The translations under genes and the position numbers were made by a program. DNA of 64,000 nt. Source: Endozoicomonas sp965208385. GTDB lineage: Bacteria > Pseudomonadota > Gammaproteobacteria > Pseudomonadales > Endozoicomonadaceae. The first letter of the stretch is position 1; every line of letters starts with the position of its first letter. The stretch is taken from the NCBI GenBank assembly GCA_965208385.1, contig CBDBOO010000093.1, positions 186,001 through 250,000 of the forward strand, read 5' to 3'. The notes under the pieces are model-generated. The model did no database searches and was not told where the DNA came from. It saw only the letters and a program-made list of their open reading frames with translations. Of this stretch, positions 19,330-28,100 are shown piece by piece.

Positions 19330-19465
19330 GTGTTTATTGCCTTGTACTTTGCGAAAGGGCGCATCATACCTGATAACGCCGATTCTATCGATGTCTGAAA
19401 ATTGAAGCTGGCTTCAATTGCGTGGATGATCATGGTTTCGGGAAAAACCATTGACGGGGTTGAAA

Positions 19466-20098
19466 TTATTTCATGTGATTTAAGCCGTCGAGCAATTTTT
19501 TGCGCCCCAGGAATAACTGCCAGCGACTGCCGCCCAGCTGCCGCCATAGCGTTGCTGAACGAATTCCAGCCAGCAAAATTGCGCGTATCTTACTGGCCGT
19601 GGCCGTTGACTGCAGATAGCGCATATCTCCGGTAACCTGAATTTTTGATTTGAAAGAACTGATGGTATCCGTATAAATGCTGGCCAGGCTGGCTAAGACA
19701 TTTTCGTGGAGCATACCGAAGTGGTTTGCCTGCTCCTTTGTTCTATCGAGTCTCTGGCCGATGACGCCCAGCATTTCTTTATTGCGACTGAGTTTTTTCT
19801 CAAGATGGATTATGGCGAGCGTGTATCGAATAACGTCGCTCTGGATTGTTTGGGTGTCGCGATTCAGCACTGAAGACAGTAATTTTCGACCGGGGTCGAG
19901 ATTGTGAAAACCGTCATAAATTTCTTCAGTATTATCCGGGGATGTAACAAAAATACTGTTAATGGACGGACGCAGATCCTCTTCTGTGATCTGTCCTGTT
20001 TTTGCCAGACGTTCCACCAGCCCTGCTGCCTGAAAAACGCCAGACAGCGCGGCTGCCTGCTCTTTTGTTGCCTGCTCTTTTGTCGAATGTTGCACCAA
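19466..20098 (-). CDS. hflD: High-frequency lysogenisation protein HflD homologue
   Basis: About 210 residues; start is TTG at 20098 or GTG at 20095, both behind AGAGAT. Matches the HflD family in size, helical character and the block LIHLEKKLSRNKEMLGVIGQRL, plus RAILLAGIRSATLWRQLGGSRWQLFLGRKKL near the C-terminus. HflD is a membrane-associated protein that in E. coli affects lambda CII; its housekeeping role is unclear. Located between purB and mnmA as in E. coli and Pseudomonas. Confidence 0.9.
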   Translation of the reverse strand: MVQHSTKEQATKEQAAALSGVFQAAGLVERLAKTGQITEEDLRPSINSIFVTSPDNTEEIYDGFHNLDPGRKLLSSVLNRDTQTIQSDVIRYTLAIIHLEKKLSRNKEMLGVIGQRLDRTKEQANHFGMLHENVLASLASIYTDTISSFKSKIQVTGDMRYLQSTATASKIRAILLAGIRSATLWRQLGGSRWQLFLGRKKLLDGLNHMK

Positions 20099-20164
20099 TT
20101 AAATCTCTGTTAACGATCGGCTCTGAATGTTATTCGTCTATCCCGAATTCAGGTTTGACGAGTT

Positions 20165-21280
20165 CTATCCGGTTGTTTCTTTGGTTGCCAGTCTTTTTTC
20201 TATGACACCGCCACCAAGGCAGATCCGGTCATCATAAAAAACCACTGACTGACCCGGGGTTACGGCTCTTTGCAGTTCATCGAAGATAACTTTGTAGTTG
20301 CCGTTTTCATCCTGTTCGAGCAGGCAGTCCTGATCTTTTTGACGATAGCGCACCTTCGCTTTGAGCTTTCTCGGCAGCTCCGGCGGTTGACCGTCAATCC
20401 AGTGGATCTGGTGTGTTGTAAGGCATTTTGAAAACAGTTTCGGATGCTGGTTTCCCTGACCAACGATCAGGGTGTTGCGATCAAGGTCTTTTTCCACCAC
20501 ATACCAGGGCGCTTCACTGGCGTCTTTCAATCCACCGATACCAAGCCCCTGTCGCTGGCCAATGGTGTGATACATCAGGCCTGCATGCTGTCCGATTACA
20601 ACACCTTCGGTGGTTTCTATATTTCCCGGCTGAGCAGGCAAATACTGTTTAAGGAAATCACTGAATCTACGCTCTCCTATAAAACAGATGCCCGTGCTGT
20701 CTTTTTTGTTATGAGTGATCAGTTCGTACTGCTCTGCAATGCGTCGTACTTCCGGTTTTTCCAGTTCACCAACGGGAAACAATGTTTTTGCCAATTGCTC
20801 TTTGCCCACGGCATGAAGGAAGTAAGTTTGATCCTTGTTGTTATCTATGCCTTTGACCAGTTGCGTTTGTCCATCCACATCCACGCGACGGCAATAATGG
20901 CCAGTAGCTATAAAATCGGCACCTAATGTGACAGCGTAATCCAGAAAAGCTCTGAACTTTATCTCTTTATTGCAGAGAATATCCGGATTCGGTGTTCGGC
21001 CATTACGGTACTCAACAAGAAAGTGCTCAAAGACATTGTCCCAGTATTCCGCTGCAAAATTGGCTTTATGCAGCTTGATGCCCAGCGTGTCGGACACTGC
21101 CTGAGCATCAGCCAGATCATCCATGGCTGTGCAATACTCTGTGCCGTCATCTTCTTCCCAGTTCTTCATGAACAGTCCTTCTACCTGATAGCCTTGCTGT
21201 TGTAAAAGCAAGGCGGATACAGATGAGTCGACACCACCGGACATGCCGACGATTACACGAGTTTCAGAAGGTTTTTTCAT
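20165..21280 (-). CDS. mnmA: tRNA-specific 2-thiouridylase
   Basis: 371 residues from ATG 21280 (a GTG six bases upstream is an alternative). The PP-loop GMSGGVDSSVSA binds ATP near the start. The two catalytic cysteines are visible in NPDILCNKEIKF and DSTGICFIGE. It thiolates U34 of tRNA-Lys, Glu and Gln. The C-terminal barrel (LKAKVRYRQKDQ, VTPGQSVVFYDDRICLGGGVI) is complete. Upstream of hflD-purB on the same strand with short gaps, so probably one operon. Confidence 0.96.
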   Translation of the reverse strand: MKKPSETRVIVGMSGGVDSSVSALLLQQQGYQVEGLFMKNWEEDDGTEYCTAMDDLADAQAVSDTLGIKLHKANFAAEYWDNVFEHFLVEYRNGRTPNPDILCNKEIKFRAFLDYAVTLGADFIATGHYCRRVDVDGQTQLVKGIDNNKDQTYFLHAVGKEQLAKTLFPVGELEKPEVRRIAEQYELITHNKKDSTGICFIGERRFSDFLKQYLPAQPGNIETTEGVVIGQHAGLMYHTIGQRQGLGIGGLKDASEAPWYVVEKDLDRNTLIVGQGNQHPKLFSKCLTTHQIHWIDGQPPELPRKLKAKVRYRQKDQDCLLEQDENGNYKVIFDELQRAVTPGQSVVFYDDRICLGGGVIEKRLATKETTG

Positions 21281-21631
21281 AACCACTATATATGCCTAAA
21301 CGAAATGCCTAAGAGAAGAAGAAAAACAATTTTCTTCAGGCTCACTCAAGAAGAGTGAAATCACAAAATGTTTTGTGGTAAAGCCAGAAAAGAATCGAGT
21401 ATTCTAACGCCAGCGAGCGATCTGCGCCAGATATTGAAGAGACGGTAGTGGAAATTCCAGATGGCAATTTCGCTTTTGTCACAAAACTACATTTATTCCT
21501 ACGCAAGTATGTTATATCTTATAGCCCGATTTCTGAGGGTAGTTTTCGAATACCCTGAGCACAATAACGACAAAATCGCGCAAACAGGTCAAATTACGAC
21601 CGAAATTGTTCATTAAAGAACGGAGTTAATT
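21281..21631. promoter_or_regulatory. Divergent intergenic region between mnmA and icd
   Basis: About 350 bases without an open gene. It must carry the promoters of both genes. AT-rich blocks such as gttatatcttatag lie about 110 bases before icd, and a short inverted repeat (agggta/taccct) lies near 21536-21562. The icd ribosome site is acggagt. No single promoter can be fixed with certainty. Confidence 0.4.
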
Positions 21632-22888
21632 ATGGGATACCAAAAGATCACGGTGCCTTCCAGCGGTGACAAAATCACTGTGAATGAAGACCTTTCCCTC
21701 AATGTCCCAAACACCCCTGTCATTCCTTTTATTGAAGGTGATGGTATTGGTGAAGATGTAACGCCACCGATGATTAAAGTAGTCGATGCTGCTGTTGAGA
21801 AAGCTTATTCAGGCGAAAAGTCGATTAAGTGGATGGAAGTGTACTGTGGTGAAAAAGCTACCCGGGTTTATGATGAGAATACCTGGATGCCTGCCGAGAC
21901 ACTGGAAGCACTGAAAGAGTATGTTGTCAGTATCAAAGGGCCTCTAACAACGCCTGTTGGTGGTGGAATTCGTTCATTGAACGTTGCTCTGCGTCAGGAA
22001 CTGGATTTATTCGCATGCATTCGCCCTGTTCGCTGGTTCGAAGGGGTTCCCAGCCCGGTTAAAGAACCGCATAAAACCGATATGGTTATTTTTCGTGAAA
22101 ATTCTGAAGACATCTATGCCGGTATTGAATGGCAGGCAGGTTCAGCTGAAGCGGACAAATTGATTGCATTTTTGAAGAATGAGATGGGTGCTACCAAAAT
22201 TCGATTTGAAGAGAATTGTGGTATTGGGGTCAAGCCTGTTTCCAAAGAAGGCACCCAGCGTCTGGTTATGAAGGCTATCCAGTTTGCTATCGACAACAAC
22301 CGCAGGTCGGTTACTCTTGTGCACAAGGGTAATATCATGAAGTTCACTGAAGGTGCCTTTAAAGACTGGGGATACGAGACAGCAGTTGAGTTTTTCGGTG
22401 GAGAGCCTCTCGACGGTGGTCCATGGCATACCATTAAGAACCCGAATACCGGAGAAAATATTGTCATTAAGGATGTCATTGCTGATGCTTTCCTGCAGCA
22501 GATTCTGCTTCGTCCAGCTGAATACGATGTCATTGCCACATTGAATCTTAATGGCGACTATGTATCGGATGCACTGGCAGCTCAGGTTGGCGGTATCGGC
22601 ATCGCTCCGGGTGCAAATATCGGTGCACCGACAGCCGTCTTCGAGGCTACTCATGGTACAGCACCAAAGTATGCAGGTCAGGATAAGGTGAATCCTGGAT
22701 CCGTCATTCTTTCTGCTGAAATGATGTTGCGTCATCTGGGTTGGAATGAAGCCGCTGATTTGATCATAAAAGGTATGAACGGTGCCATTGGTGCTAAAAC
22801 GGTTACCTATGATTTTGAACGTCTGATGGAGGGTGCTACTCTGGTGAAATGTTCAGAGTTTGCAGACGAAATCGTTAAGCACATGTAA
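21632..22888 (+). CDS. icd: NADP-dependent isocitrate dehydrogenase
   Basis: 418 residues, matching the homodimeric E. coli-type enzyme that oxidises isocitrate to 2-oxoglutarate in the TCA cycle. Substrate and phosphorylation region: GIRSLNVALRQELDLFACIRPVRW (Ser and Arg residues of the isocitrate site). Cofactor region: NLNGDYVSDALAAQVGGIGIAPGANIG and ATHGTAPKYAGQDKVNP, the NADP-type loop with K and Y spaced as in E. coli. It competes with AceA for isocitrate, so the window holds both sides of the shunt branch point. No aceK is in the window. Confidence 0.97.
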   Translation: MGYQKITVPSSGDKITVNEDLSLNVPNTPVIPFIEGDGIGEDVTPPMIKVVDAAVEKAYSGEKSIKWMEVYCGEKATRVYDENTWMPAETLEALKEYVVSIKGPLTTPVGGGIRSLNVALRQELDLFACIRPVRWFEGVPSPVKEPHKTDMVIFRENSEDIYAGIEWQAGSAEADKLIAFLKNEMGATKIRFEENCGIGVKPVSKEGTQRLVMKAIQFAIDNNRRSVTLVHKGNIMKFTEGAFKDWGYETAVEFFGGEPLDGGPWHTIKNPNTGENIVIKDVIADAFLQQILLRPAEYDVIATLNLNGDYVSDALAAQVGGIGIAPGANIGAPTAVFEATHGTAPKYAGQDKVNPGSVILSAEMMLRHLGWNEAADLIIKGMNGAIGAKTVTYDFERLMEGATLVKCSEFADEIVKHM

Positions 22889-23194
22889 ATAGAGTTCAGT
22901 CGGCAAGCTTCCTGCCTGCCGACGTCCTGCCTCTCTTCGCTTTTTTATCTCATGATCTGATTGTGCTTTCTTTTATTATCTTTAGAATGGAAATAGGTAC
23001 GATAAAGAATTTGTAGAAAATTCTGGTTTTCAGGCATATTTTGGCCTGTAGCGCTGTAGCTCATGGTGCCTTGTGAGAGTACGTCATGTATCCAGTTTTT
23101 TTTATGCAGAAAATTTTATCGCTTATAGCACTAAATCTTTGGCACAAAGTGCCAATAACAAAGTGAGACACAACAGATTAGTAGTCAAATTCCC
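22889..23194. other. Intergenic stretch icd-clpS with two hairpins, no gene seen
   Basis: About 306 bases. A stem gtcggca/tgccgac lies right after icd (about 22899-22923) without a clean T-run. A second palindrome, ttggcac-aaa-gtgccaa (23139-23155), lies 40 bases ahead of clpS. Many relatives carry cspD here; I find no cold-shock frame on either strand. Confidence 0.6.
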
Positions 23195-23551
23195 ATGAGT
23201 AATCTCAAACTGTTTCGTCTAAGCTTAGAGCGTGAGGGGCAGGAATCTGAAGGTGACCTGGCAGTTGCAGTAAAGCCGGAAAAGACCCGATTAAGCCCAC
23301 CCCCCATGTATCAGGTCTTGCTCCTGAATGATGATTTTACACCAATGGATTTTGTTGTTGAGGTCCTGGGAAAGTTCTTCAGCATGCCAGAGGAACAAGC
23401 AACGCAGATAATGCTGGCAGTACACACTCAAGGCAAAGCCATTTGTGGTGTTTATAGCAAGGATGTTGCTGAAACCAAGGCGCAGCAGGTGAACGAATAT
23501 TCCAGAGAAAGCCAACATCCCCTATTGTGCAAGACAGAAAAGGCCGATTAG
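23195..23551 (+). CDS. clpS: ClpS adaptor of the ClpAP protease
   Basis: 118 residues. Core ClpS features are clear: PPMYQVLLLNDDFTPMDFVVEVL with the NDD/TPMDFV residues that form the N-degron pocket, and VHTQGKAICGVYSKDVAETKAQQV at the ClpA-binding face. It delivers substrates with destabilising N-terminal residues to ClpA. The N-terminal tail (about 40 residues) is longer than in E. coli and acidic. Only about 20 bases separate it from clpA. Confidence 0.96.
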   Translation: MSNLKLFRLSLEREGQESEGDLAVAVKPEKTRLSPPPMYQVLLLNDDFTPMDFVVEVLGKFFSMPEEQATQIMLAVHTQGKAICGVYSKDVAETKAQQVNEYSRESQHPLLCKTEKAD

Positions 23552-23571
23552 CGTTTTCAGGGTTATATTAT

Positions 23572-25872
23572 ATGCTCAATAAAGACCTCGAGTTTACACT
23601 TAACAGCGCTTTCAGGGATGCACGAAGTAATCGTCATGAGTTTATGACGGTGGAGCATTTACTACTGGCGCTTCTTGATAATGAGTCTGCATCCAGAGTC
23701 TTACTCGCCTGCGGCGTTGAGCTGGATAAACTACGCAAAGAATTAACTGAATTTGTTTCATCAACTACACCACTGATCCCTTCCCATGATGTTGATCGTG
23801 AAACTCAGCCCACTTTAGGCTTTCAGAGGGTGTTACAGCGGGCTGTCTTCCATGTTCAGAGTTCCGGTAAAAAAGAAGTAACCGGTGCAAATGTTCTCGT
23901 TGCCATTTTCAGTGAGCAGGAGAGTCAAGCTGTTTTCTTCCTGAAACAGCAGGATGTGGCAAGAATCGACGTAGTTAATTATATCGCTCATGGTATCTCA
24001 AAATTACCCGGCCAAGAGATGGAAGAGCTGGGCGGTGAATTGATTGATGAAGGTGATTCCGAAAGCTCCGGCAGTAAAAACCCTCTGAAAAGTTATGCGA
24101 CAGATCTGAATGAACTGGCCAGGAAGGGGCGCATTGACCCTCTGGTGGGTCGAGCTGATGAAGTGGAAAGGGTTTGTCAGATACTGACACGCCGCCGGAA
24201 AAACAATCCGCTTCTTGTTGGTGAAGCGGGTGTCGGTAAAACGGCTATTGCAGAAGGGCTGGCGAAACGCATAGTGGATGGAGATGTTCCTGAGGTTCTT
24301 TCCAAAGCTGTTGTTTATTCTCTTGATCTTGGTTCTTTGCTGGCTGGCACAAAGTATCGAGGTGATTTTGAGAAGAGATTCAAGAAGTTACTGGGTGAAA
24401 TTAAGAAACTCGATAATGCCATTTTATTCATCGATGAGATACATACCATCATTGGTGCCGGAGCGGCTTCTGGTGGCGTAATGGATGCATCAAACCTGCT
24501 CAAACCTATGCTGACTTCAGGTGATCTCCGCTGTATTGGTTCAACGACATTCCAGGAATTCAGAGGAATTTTTGAAAAAGACAGAGCGCTGGCTCGTCGT
24601 TTTCAGAAGGTTGATATCGTCGAGCCTGATGTTGATGATACCTATGAGATACTTCGTGGTTTAAAGAAAAAATTTGAAGAACATCATGATATTGAATATC
24701 AGGATGTAGCCTTAAAGGCTGCCGCAGAGCTGGCGGATCGTTATATTAATGACCGGCACATGCCTGACAAGGCAATTGATGTTATTGATGAGGCTGGCGC
24801 GTTTCAGCGCCTTAAGCCTGAAGATGAGCGAAAGAAAGTCATAGAAGTTGATGACGTTGAGAGTATTGTTGCTCAAATGGCTCGTATTCCGCCGAAGTCC
24901 GTGTCTTCGTCCGACAAGGAGCTCCTTGGAAAGCTGGATAGAAACCTGAAAATGGTTGTTTTTGGTCAGGACAAAGCAATATCGTCCTTATCAACAGCCA
25001 TAAAGCTCTCTCGTGCTGGACTTAAAGCGCCCGAGAAACCTGTTGGATCTTTTCTTTTCTCTGGTCCGACGGGTGTTGGCAAGACGGAAGTCTGTCGTCA
25101 ACTGGCTAAAGCTCTTGGTATCGAACTTGTTCGGTTCGATATGTCTGAGTATATGGAAGCCCATACAGTTTCACGCTTGATTGGTGCGCCTCCAGGCTAT
25201 GTAGGTTATGACCAGGGCGGATTGCTGACAGAATCCATTAATAAAACACCGCATTGTGTTTTGTTATTGGATGAGATTGAAAAAGGCCATGCGGATGTAT
25301 TTAATTTACTTTTGCAGGTGATGGATCATGGGACTCTGACAGACAATAATGGTCGAAAAGCTGATTTTCGTAATGTGATTCTGATCATGACAACCAACGC
25401 CGGGGCGGAAAACATGACCCGCAGTTCTATCGGTTTTGTAGAGCAGGATCATGTTACTGATGGCAATGAGGCTATTAAAAGGACATTCACGCCGGAATTT
25501 CGAAATCGTCTCGATGCAGTTATATCATTCGATTCTCTGAATGACAGCATTATCAAGCATGTAGTTGACAAGTTTCTCACGGAGCTGCAAGCCCAGCTTG
25601 ATGAAAAACGCATTCAGATTGATGTTGATGATAAGGCACGTGAATGGTTATCAGAGAAAGGGTTTGATCGTCAGATGGGCGCTCGTCCAATGGGTCGTAT
25701 TATTCAGGAGTATCTGAAGAAGCCCCTGGCCGAGCAAATCCTTTTTGGCAAGCTTGCCGAAAATGGCGGCAATGTCATCGTTACTGTCAGAAAAAATGAA
25801 TTACATCTGAAGTTTGAAGCGACAAAGAGCCGCGCATCCGATCTTGAGGCAATCGATGGCGAAGCAGGATAG
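23572..25872 (+). CDS. clpA: ClpA, ATPase subunit of ClpAP
   Basis: 766 residues from ATG 23572 (MLNKDLEFTLNSAF); a longer frame from 23527 overlaps clpS and is not the family start. Two AAA modules with Walker A GEAGVGKTAIAEG (about residue 215) and GPTGVGKTEVCRQ (about 500), Walker B LFIDEIHTIIGAG and LLLDEIEKGHADV. Double Clp N-domain at the start. It unfolds proteins for ClpP. clpP is not in the window. The last codons and stop fall in a short repeat also found after tacT. Confidence 0.97.
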   Translation: MLNKDLEFTLNSAFRDARSNRHEFMTVEHLLLALLDNESASRVLLACGVELDKLRKELTEFVSSTTPLIPSHDVDRETQPTLGFQRVLQRAVFHVQSSGKKEVTGANVLVAIFSEQESQAVFFLKQQDVARIDVVNYIAHGISKLPGQEMEELGGELIDEGDSESSGSKNPLKSYATDLNELARKGRIDPLVGRADEVERVCQILTRRRKNNPLLVGEAGVGKTAIAEGLAKRIVDGDVPEVLSKAVVYSLDLGSLLAGTKYRGDFEKRFKKLLGEIKKLDNAILFIDEIHTIIGAGAASGGVMDASNLLKPMLTSGDLRCIGSTTFQEFRGIFEKDRALARRFQKVDIVEPDVDDTYEILRGLKKKFEEHHDIEYQDVALKAAAELADRYINDRHMPDKAIDVIDEAGAFQRLKPEDERKKVIEVDDVESIVAQMARIPPKSVSSSDKELLGKLDRNLKMVVFGQDKAISSLSTAIKLSRAGLKAPEKPVGSFLFSGPTGVGKTEVCRQLAKALGIELVRFDMSEYMEAHTVSRLIGAPPGYVGYDQGGLLTESINKTPHCVLLLDEIEKGHADVFNLLLQVMDHGTLTDNNGRKADFRNVILIMTTNAGAENMTRSSIGFVEQDHVTDGNEAIKRTFTPEFRNRLDAVISFDSLNDSIIKHVVDKFLTELQAQLDEKRIQIDVDDKAREWLSEKGFDRQMGARPMGRIIQEYLKKPLAEQILFGKLAENGGNVIVTVRKNELHLKFEATKSRASDLEAIDGEAG

Positions 25873-25899
25873 CCAGAGCGGGGGCGTAACGCCCCTGTT
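25867..25899. repeat. REP-like palindromic repeat, copy 1, acting as clpA/infA terminator
   Basis: The 15-base palindrome ggggcgt-a-acgcccc (25881-25895) sits between the clpA stop and the end of infA. The whole 33-base stretch, including the clpA stop codon, matches 63835-63867 at 28 of 33 positions, where it again supplies a stop codon (tacT). This looks like a short dispersed palindromic repeat. Confidence 0.6.
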
Positions 25900-26116
25900 A
25901 ACGGGAACGGTAAGTGATGCGACCTTTAGTCAGATCGTATGGTGTTAGTTCCACCTTTACTTTATCGCCGGTTAAAATACGAATATAGTTCTTACGCATT
26001 TTTCCAGAAATATGGGCAGTCACTACGTGTCCATTTTCTAATTCTACTCGGAACATGGTGTTAGGCAAGGTGTCAATGACCACGCCATCCATTTCGATAC
26101 TGTCTTCTTTTGCCAT
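25898..26116 (-). CDS. infA: Translation initiation factor IF-1
   Basis: 72 residues, the exact family length. One S1/OB fold with the family blocks MAKEDSIEMDGVVIDTLPNT, ELENGHVVTAHISGKMRKNYIRILTGDKV and TPYDLTKGRITYR. It binds the ribosomal A site during initiation. Position between clpA and bpt matches Pseudomonas. Confidence 0.98.
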   Translation of the reverse strand: MAKEDSIEMDGVVIDTLPNTMFRVELENGHVVTAHISGKMRKNYIRILTGDKVKVELTPYDLTKGRITYRSR

Positions 26117-26238
26117 TAAAAATCTACCTCAAAGGGTTTGAATCGGCTGAAATCATTTCGCAGGGCATTCTGCCTGAAAAGCGACGGTAAAGCAAAATCA
26201 GAGAGATGAATTTAATATGTCTGCAGTTCTGGAAATAA

Positions 26239-26946
26239 CTAGCTCAGTTGGGTCCAGCGCTGATTAACATAAAGTTCTATGGGGCGGTATTCAATTTTGT
26301 AGCTCATCTTTCGGCAGTGTCTGATCCAGTAGCCCATATGAAAATACTCCAGCCCCTGATTATGTGTCTCATTAATAAGCCAGAGAATACAAAACTTGCC
26401 CAGACTCCTGCCTGGAAGTTTCGGTGTATAAAAGGTATAAATTGCCGAAAACCCCGATGCCAGGGTGTCTACAACAGACACGGCTATGAGCTGCCCTTCA
26501 AGCCTGAATTCATAAAAACGACAGAGTTCAGGGCTGTCTACCAGAAAGCCAGTAAATTGATCTTTGGTAGCCGGGTACATATCACCATCTTTGTGGCATG
26601 AATTTATGTAGCTGGCGTAGAGTTCAAAATATTCTTCCGTAAAGCAAGCTTTATGCTGACTGACATTCAAATCCTGATTTTTGTTCCAGGCTTTACGCTG
26701 GGAGCGTCTTCTGGAAAACAGTCTGACCGGAATTCTCGCGGGAATGCAGGAGTTGCAGTTTGCGCAATGAGGACGGTATATATGGCGGCCACTTCTGCGA
26801 AACCCCAGGTCTGCGAGTTTACTGTAGAGTGGTTGCTCAAGGGATATGTCGGGATCCATGAATAATGTTGTGGCTTCCTGATCCGTCAGGTAGCTGCATT
26901 CATGGGGTTGAGTAGCAAAAAATTTAAGATCTTTATGGGCGGTCAT
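26239..26946 (-). CDS. bpt: Aspartate/glutamate leucyltransferase (arginyl-transferase family)
   Basis: 235 residues. Family blocks: HECSYLTDQEATTLFMDP with the conserved N-terminal Cys, FRRSGRHIYRPHCANCNSCIPARIPV with the CxxC, and GYWIRHCRKMSYKIEYRPIELY at the C-terminus. In gammaproteobacteria this enzyme (Bpt) puts leucine on proteins starting with Asp or Glu, making them ClpS substrates. The start ATG overlaps the end of aat by four bases, so the two transferases are one operon. Confidence 0.94.
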   Translation of the reverse strand: MTAHKDLKFFATQPHECSYLTDQEATTLFMDPDISLEQPLYSKLADLGFRRSGRHIYRPHCANCNSCIPARIPVRLFSRRRSQRKAWNKNQDLNVSQHKACFTEEYFELYASYINSCHKDGDMYPATKDQFTGFLVDSPELCRFYEFRLEGQLIAVSVVDTLASGFSAIYTFYTPKLPGRSLGKFCILWLINETHNQGLEYFHMGYWIRHCRKMSYKIEYRPIELYVNQRWTQLS

Positions 26947-27662
26947 AATGAATGGTCATTCCATTGCCAGTCACCTATCCAGTGTGCACCTATTGGTGGT
27001 TTCAGGCAATAGTCATCCAGTATCCGGGTAAAGTTGTTTCTTGAAATAAGCTTTGCACCCATTGATTCAACGTGAGAGCTATAGACCTGGCAGTCTATTA
27101 ATTCATATCGCCAGGCCTTCAGTTGCTCTGATAATGCAACCATGGCAATTTTAGATGTGTTCGGTGCAAGGCTGAACATTGACTCGGCATAAAAAACTCG
27201 TCCGATAGAAACACCGTATAATCCGCCAGCCAGTGTGTCGTTGTTCCATATTTCAATCGAGTGTGCGGATCCTTCAATATGCAGCTTTTTATAGGCTTCC
27301 TGCATTTGCTGAGTAATCCATGTGCCTTCAGCGTCTTGTCTTGTTTTGGCGCATTCACAGATAACTTGATTGAATGCGCGGTCAAACGTTACTTTGTAGA
27401 GTTCTTTTTTGAGTAGTTTTCGTAGTGATCGGGAAATATGCGCCTTGCCAGGCACTAGCACCATTCTGGGGTCGGGGCTCCACCAGAGTATTGGGTCGTC
27501 TGAATTGAACCAGGGAAAAATTCCTTTCATGTACGCTTTGATCAGTGTATCTGTATTAAGGTTGCCTCCAACGGCAAGTAATCCATCCGGATGTTTCAAC
27601 GCTCTGTTTGTATTTGGAAAGATGACATTATACTGATCCAGGTATTCAAGTCTTTCATTCAT
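26943..27662 (-). CDS. aat: Leucyl/phenylalanyl-tRNA-protein transferase
   Basis: 239 residues. Clear family blocks: PDGLLAVGGNLNTDTLIKAYMKGIFPWF, ILWWSPDPRMVL, WITQQMQEAYKKLH, HSIEIWNNDTLAGGLYGVSIGRVFYAESMFS, and LIDCQVYSSHVESMGA. It adds Leu or Phe to proteins starting with Lys or Arg. With bpt, clpS and clpA all within 4.5 kb, the whole N-degron route apart from ClpP is clustered here. Confidence 0.96.
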   Translation of the reverse strand: MNERLEYLDQYNVIFPNTNRALKHPDGLLAVGGNLNTDTLIKAYMKGIFPWFNSDDPILWWSPDPRMVLVPGKAHISRSLRKLLKKELYKVTFDRAFNQVICECAKTRQDAEGTWITQQMQEAYKKLHIEGSAHSIEIWNNDTLAGGLYGVSIGRVFYAESMFSLAPNTSKIAMVALSEQLKAWRYELIDCQVYSSHVESMGAKLISRNNFTRILDDYCLKPPIGAHWIGDWQWNDHSL

Positions 27663-27752
27663 AATTCTTTAGTTTGTTCACTTTGTTTCACTTATGAGAG
27701 GTATCTATCGGCTGCCTGGGGTGAAAAATACATTAGTGATACGTAATTCACC

Positions 27753-28026
27753 GTAACTATTCAGCACCCCCACAAAAAAGGTGAACTTTGTGAAGAGCCT
27801 GTCCCGCAAGGGATAAAAAAATCCGACCAGAAAAGCAGATTCAAGAAAATAGCCTTTTATCGTTGAAATAGAGCAAATAAACGACATCTGACCCTTGGCA
27901 AGGTGCTCAAAGCTCCAATCTTAGATAACAGTACAACAATGAGAGTGTCCTGAAGCCAAGAAAAGAGAAGGCTTATAACTAAAACCACATATTACTCAAT
28001 TATTGCAGGGGGTGCTGAATAGTTAC
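27753..28026. mobile_element. 274-bp MITE with 19-bp perfect ends and 8-bp target duplication
   Basis: The two ends are a perfect inverted repeat GTAACTATTCAGCACCCCC (27753-27771 and reversed 28008-28026). Directly outside lie identical 8-base copies of aattcacc (27745-27752, 28027-28034), the target duplication. The interior has no transposase frame, so the element is non-autonomous. Ends starting GTAA and 8-base duplications are hallmarks of the IS66 family, which I name as the likely helper. It sits between aat and pepD and harms no gene; pepD starts 75 bases later and its promoter may be affected. Confidence 0.92.
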
Positions 28027-28100
28027 AATTCACCCACTGGAAATGCTTGTTTTCAGGGTGTATTTTCTGAAAATACACAGTTATTGGACAGGAGCTGATA

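Noticed and set aside
21536..21562. Riboswitch-like fold ahead of icd
   Set aside because: Only a six-base stem with a long loop and no known aptamer pattern; treated as ordinary leader.
27705..27887. 60-codon reverse frame at the left side of the MITE
   Set aside because: It straddles the MITE end and the target duplication, so it was created by the insertion.
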